A stretch of DNA of 37,230 nt from Indolivaga alginatilytica (lineage in GTDB: Bacteria; Bacteroidota; Bacteroidia; Bacteroidales; Dysgonomonadaceae): NCBI RefSeq assembly GCF_003201355.1, contig NZ_QICL01000041.1:1-37230 (forward strand). Direction: 5' to 3'. The translations under genes were made by a program, and so were the position numbers. Of the stretch, positions 34,691 to 37,230 are shown in pieces; within the stretch, counting starts at the first letter, position 1, and each line of letters begins with the position of its first letter. The notes beneath the pieces were generated by a model. That model was not told the DNA's origin. It saw only the letters and a list, made by a program, of their open reading frames with translations, and searched no databases.

Positions 34691-35473
34691 TTAAAAGTTA
34701 CCGACTCCTATTAATGAAATACTAAGCGACATGCCTACTGCAATGCAAAGGAGTACAAAGCCCCCGAACATGCCACGCGCCAAAGCCGTAGGAAGGTATC
34801 CTTCGAAGAGGTCTATAACCGAATTGATAAGAGGAACACCCGGTATGAGAAACAAAACGGAGGTTGCGATGGTTCTTTCGGGAGACTCTCCCAGATGATA
34901 GAGCATATCCATTCCCGAAATCATAGTGGTTGCAAAGGCCGATAAAAGAATGGCAATCATAGCATTGAATTTCCAAGCCATGACTTGTTGCCTTACAATC
35001 AGTCCCGTAGTAGCTGCCAGAAAAGCAATGGAGCCATTTACCCAATCACCACCGGCCAGTATACATAGAGCAGCACAAGCAAATCCGATACCGAGGCGTA
35101 TAGTCCATTTATTGTGTCGTGGAGTATGATGGATGTCCGAAAGTAATTTCTCGACCTCATCTATTGACCTCTTTTCTTCGTAAGCTTTCCATGAGAGAAG
35201 ACTTATTTCGGTAAGAATACCGTAATGTACACCATGAGTAGTTGCTTGTCTGTTGCTTGTTGCTTTGTTTTCGGGGTTATTCATGTCAACAACAGTTACC
35301 GAGACGCCCGTAAAGGAAATGAAAAGATCGGTCTTGAAATGCCATGTATCTGCAAAGCGTTGTACATTGCGATTGATACGTCCACAATGAGCTCCTGACG
35401 AAAGTAATAAAGTACTCATGTCGAGTATAAGTTTGGCAAACCGATCAGCCTGAATGAATTTGTCTGTTTCCAC
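34691..35473 (-). CDS. ThrE-type transporter, large subunit (ThrE N-terminal domain)
   Basis: A 260-residue protein of the ThrE family. The soluble N-terminal part (about 1-115) has LLLSSGAHCGRINRNVQRFA and HYGILTEISLLSWKAYEE; five membrane helices follow, with AATTGLIVRQQ, the re-entrant-type LIPGVPLINSVIDLFEGYLPTALARG motif and a final SLSISLIGV helix. In Corynebacterium one long ThrE protein exports threonine and serine; here the two halves are separate genes 11 bp apart, as is common in Bacteroidetes. It is the first gene after riboswitch 3, with a leader of about 210 nt between aptamer and start codon. Confidence 0.87.
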   Translation of the reverse strand: METDKFIQADRFAKLILDMSTLLLSSGAHCGRINRNVQRFADTWHFKTDLFISFTGVSVTVVDMNNPENKATSNRQATTHGVHYGILTEISLLSWKAYEEKRSIDEVEKLLSDIHHTPRHNKWTIRLGIGFACAALCILAGGDWVNGSIAFLAATTGLIVRQQVMAWKFNAMIAILLSAFATTMISGMDMLYHLGESPERTIATSVLFLIPGVPLINSVIDLFEGYLPTALARGMFGGFVLLCIAVGMSLSISLIGVGNF

Positions 35474-35684
35474 GTATGTAATTGTTTATTTTATAGAGAA
35501 CAATAAACAGTTACTATATATTAGAAAATAGAGGTAATACTGTTGTGTGTCAGTTTTTAAACCACACTTAACCTGCAAATTCTATTCAACATAGAATCAT
35601 TATTCTTTTCTAAAAATAAGATGACTGCTATTGCATTTTTGTTCGTTGCACCTCTAAAACCCGAGAGGATTAATCCGTTAAGTA
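35474..35684 (-). promoter_or_regulatory. Expression-platform region of riboswitch 3
   Basis: Between aptamer and ThrE start. On the minus strand CCTCT and AGAGG (35668-35651 region) form a hairpin with loop CGGGTTTT just after the aptamer. No clear T-run terminator precedes the gene, so control may be translational or Rho-dependent. No frame of note is present. Confidence 0.35.
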
Positions 35685-35862
35685 CTGGCAGGTCTTCTGA
35701 CTTGCTCCATCTTTGAACCCCTTCCCGTTTCGTTATCCGAAACAGTGGTGTGAGATTTGTTCAAAGACTGTTGTAGAGCTTACAGCAGCGGGTCTGTTCA
35801 GGATTTACACCTGATTCTCTTTTCATCAATTTCTGTGAGTACAGAAACTGACACCAAAACTT
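35685..35862 (-). promoter_or_regulatory. Cobalamin riboswitch 3, upstream of the ThrE-like pair
   Basis: The core from the AAATCCTGAACAGACCCGC block to GTCAGAAGACCTGCC is intact and nearly identical to riboswitch 2. The 5' part has changed. The conserved GGGAA reads GAGAA, GGTGGCA reads GGTGTCA, and the 5' stem is rebuilt as a new hairpin (TTTCTGT/ACAGAAA). Ligand binding may therefore be weakened, although the hairpin itself is preserved. Confidence 0.88.
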
Positions 35863-35866
35863 GAGG

Positions 35867-35874
35867 TAAAGATA
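35867..35874 (-). promoter_or_regulatory. Minus-7-like element before riboswitch 3
   Basis: The minus strand reads TATCTTTA, differing from TAnnTTTG in the last base, at the position where riboswitches 1 and 2 have TATTTTTG. Confidence 0.35.
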
Positions 35875-35912
35875 TTAAATGAATTTGTCAAATCATAGCG
35901 ATTCGTACAATT

Positions 35913-36737
35913 TTAATTTTGATTGGGTTCTGCGTGAATTCTGTATTTATAATAGTCGGCATATTCTTCTTTAAATGTGTATAGAACAATATTCGATTTT
36001 TCAGTAACCCATATGTTTAGCGGTTTTGCCCCTTCTTTTTTATTCTTGAATAGTTCGTTATATTTCTCCATAAGCAGATTGTTTTTATCAGCAGTATAGG
36101 TTGGTTTTGAATATAAGGAGCAGATATAATTGAAGAGAATTTCTTCGCTTCTTTTCGCAAATTCGCTCTCAGTCTCTTTCTTGTTTCTATCAGACCATAA
36201 ATGTAAGTCAATAGATGGAAGGTTATCTTTGAAAGAGCCGTATGTTGCCAGCTCATAATCATCAGACAAAACATTTACGTAACCTGTGTTATGCATGGCA
36301 GATTCGGTTATCTCTTTCCAATTGAAACCTAAAAAGTCTTTATCGTTGAGGATATCAATATAAGTAGTATCTGCTTGTATGATCTTATTATCCTTATATC
36401 CCAACAGAATGGATGTGTATCTGGACGGAAGAAAGAAATTTTGTGACCATCGAGTTGTAAAAGAATTATCGCTAAAAAGGTGAAAGCGACCAAGCTCAGG
36501 AACCGTCCATACCAAAGAATCATATGAGTCTTCTATATCCAGTGCGAAAAATCCATTTTCGGGATATACATCAAATTGTATTAGCTCAAAGATATTTCCG
36601 GTTTGTTGTTTAGCCTTTACTTGTATATTGATTACTCTATTTGGCAATTGAGAATCATCATCGTCCAAAATCTTGTCAGAGTCAGAACACGATGAAGCGA
36701 ATAAACCGATAAATATCAGAGGAATAAATTTTTTCAT
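35913..36737 (-). CDS. Lipoprotein of unknown function
   Basis: A 274-residue lipoprotein: signal peptide with lipobox ASSC (Cys17) followed by SDSDKILDDDDS, an acidic run suggesting export to the cell surface. The remainder is a mixed alpha/beta domain that I do not recognise, rich in aromatic and acidic residues (FDVYPENGFFALDIEDSYD, FNWKEITESAMHNTGY) with a helical C-terminal part and an all-beta tail. No catalytic motif or repeat is visible. It is monocistronic and ends just upstream of riboswitch 3, whose promoter lies 39 bp beyond its stop. Confidence 0.75.
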   Translation of the reverse strand: MKKFIPLIFIGLFASSCSDSDKILDDDDSQLPNRVINIQVKAKQQTGNIFELIQFDVYPENGFFALDIEDSYDSLVWTVPELGRFHLFSDNSFTTRWSQNFFLPSRYTSILLGYKDNKIIQADTTYIDILNDKDFLGFNWKEITESAMHNTGYVNVLSDDYELATYGSFKDNLPSIDLHLWSDRNKKETESEFAKRSEEILFNYICSLYSKPTYTADKNNLLMEKYNELFKNKKEGAKPLNIWVTEKSNIVLYTFKEEYADYYKYRIHAEPNQN

Positions 36738-36816
36738 CCTATTCTAAATTTAGATCTATCGTTGTGTCTAGAAATTAGTACAGATTAATATTGTACTGAT
36801 ATTAAAACTTTCATTA

Positions 36817-36824
36817 CAAATATA
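36817..36824 (-). promoter_or_regulatory. Minus-7-like element for the lipoprotein gene
   Basis: The minus strand reads TATATTTG, about 80 bp before the start codon. An AGTACA/TGTACT inverted repeat (36779-36799 region) lies between it and the gene. Confidence 0.4.
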
Positions 36825-37000
36825 AAGAATTAAATCAATATGGATTTAGTAATCATCAGAAAAAAAGAAATTGACAGGCTCTTGATAAGTTTGACTTAAT
36901 AATGATTATCCCCTGAGTTTTTTTCTCGTTTTTTAGTTATATATTTCGATAGATTTATTTTATATGTAATAGATTGTTAAAACTGTTGTCATTGTATTAA

Positions 37001-37230
37001 TAATGCGAATCAGTAGTTGAACTTTTCCGCTGATTTATTTAGTTAAAATATTTATAATCAATAAAATAAGCGATTGAATATTTGCTCAATCTCTTGAAAA
37101 TCATTAACTTAAAAGAATAATCCCCATTATTTTTTAGTTATGATTCCCAAGAAGAAAGAGCTTAAACTGATAAAGATTTATATGTATATCTGTGATTTAT
37201 ACGATTCAGAGTTAAAGTATTACTGTCAAA
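37001..37230. mobile_element. Right copy of the insertion sequence (partial)
   Basis: 37001-37174 is the reverse complement of 1-174 with five mismatches and no gap; the element continues out of the window. The homology boundary at about 37001 sets the inner end of the element. The terminal inverted repeat and any target-site duplication are not visible because the outer ends are missing. Confidence 0.7.
37140..37230 (+). CDS. Start of outward-reading ORF, probable transposase (partial)
   Basis: Thirty codons are visible, beginning MIPKKKELKLIKIYMYICDL and ending DSELKYYCQ at the window edge. The frame starts in the repeated element and reads out of the window, mirroring the partial ORF at 1-35. 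The CDLYDSELKYYCQ style resembles the N-terminus of Bacteroidetes IS transposases, from memory of the family only. No DDE residue is within view. Confidence 0.5.
   Translation, partial: MIPKKKELKLIKIYMYICDLYDSELKYYCQ

Noticed and set aside
36840-36899. Nineteen-codon plus-strand frame beginning MDLVIIRKKEIDRL
   Set aside because: Too short to judge, with no promoter or partner; it might be a remnant of a small DNA-binding protein, but nothing supports that.

Overview
The window looks like Bacteroidales DNA, most like a Dysgonomonas or Parabacteroides relative. The evidence is AT-rich sequence, a SusC/SusD glycan-utilisation locus, lipoboxes followed by acidic residues, starts without Shine-Dalgarno sequences, and promoter-like TAnnTTTG elements. 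The genus is an inference. Both window ends lie in the same sequence in opposite orientation (1-174 and 37001-37174, 5 mismatches). Each copy carries the start of an outward-facing ORF that resembles a transposase, so this may be a draft contig bounded by two insertion-sequence copies.

Layout. (a) 210-1709: an ankyrin-repeat membrane protein. (b) 8309-1746, minus strand: a cobalamin riboswitch followed by CbiL, a BtuF/BtuC/BtuD-type ABC importer and a CbiJ-CbiD fusion, with a structured 458-bp insert between the permease and ATPase genes. (c) 9772-8402: an ADP-ribosylglycohydrolase, divergent from a secreted two-domain esterase (9940-11115). (d) 11116-12424: a possible small RNA and a PH-like membrane protein. 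(e) 12456-19700: a seven-gene operon for a MacAB-TolC-type exporter with its own LytS/LytTR two-component system. (f) 28818-19808, minus strand: a polysaccharide utilisation locus (SusC, SusD, SusE/F-like protein, two GH30 enzymes). It is divergent from a Nudix-type regulator (29236-29970), and operator-like repeats lie between them. (g) 30189-33468: a promoter, a short ORF interrupted by 22 AG dinucleotides, a second open frame reachable by slippage, and three tandem secreted paralogues. (h) 35874-33716, minus strand: a cobalamin riboswitch in front of a split ThrE-type transporter, then a second, nearly identical riboswitch with only a 27-codon ORF after it. (i) 36737-35913: an unknown lipoprotein.

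Working together. Three cobalamin riboswitches make B12 the main regulatory theme. One controls corrin synthesis and uptake, one a ThrE-like transporter, and one has no obvious target. The PUL with two GH30 enzymes is most simply read as a beta-glucan (possibly beta-1,6-glucan) system. The most unusual region is 30189-33468, which has the layout of a phase-variable (contingency) locus in front of a family of secreted proteins.
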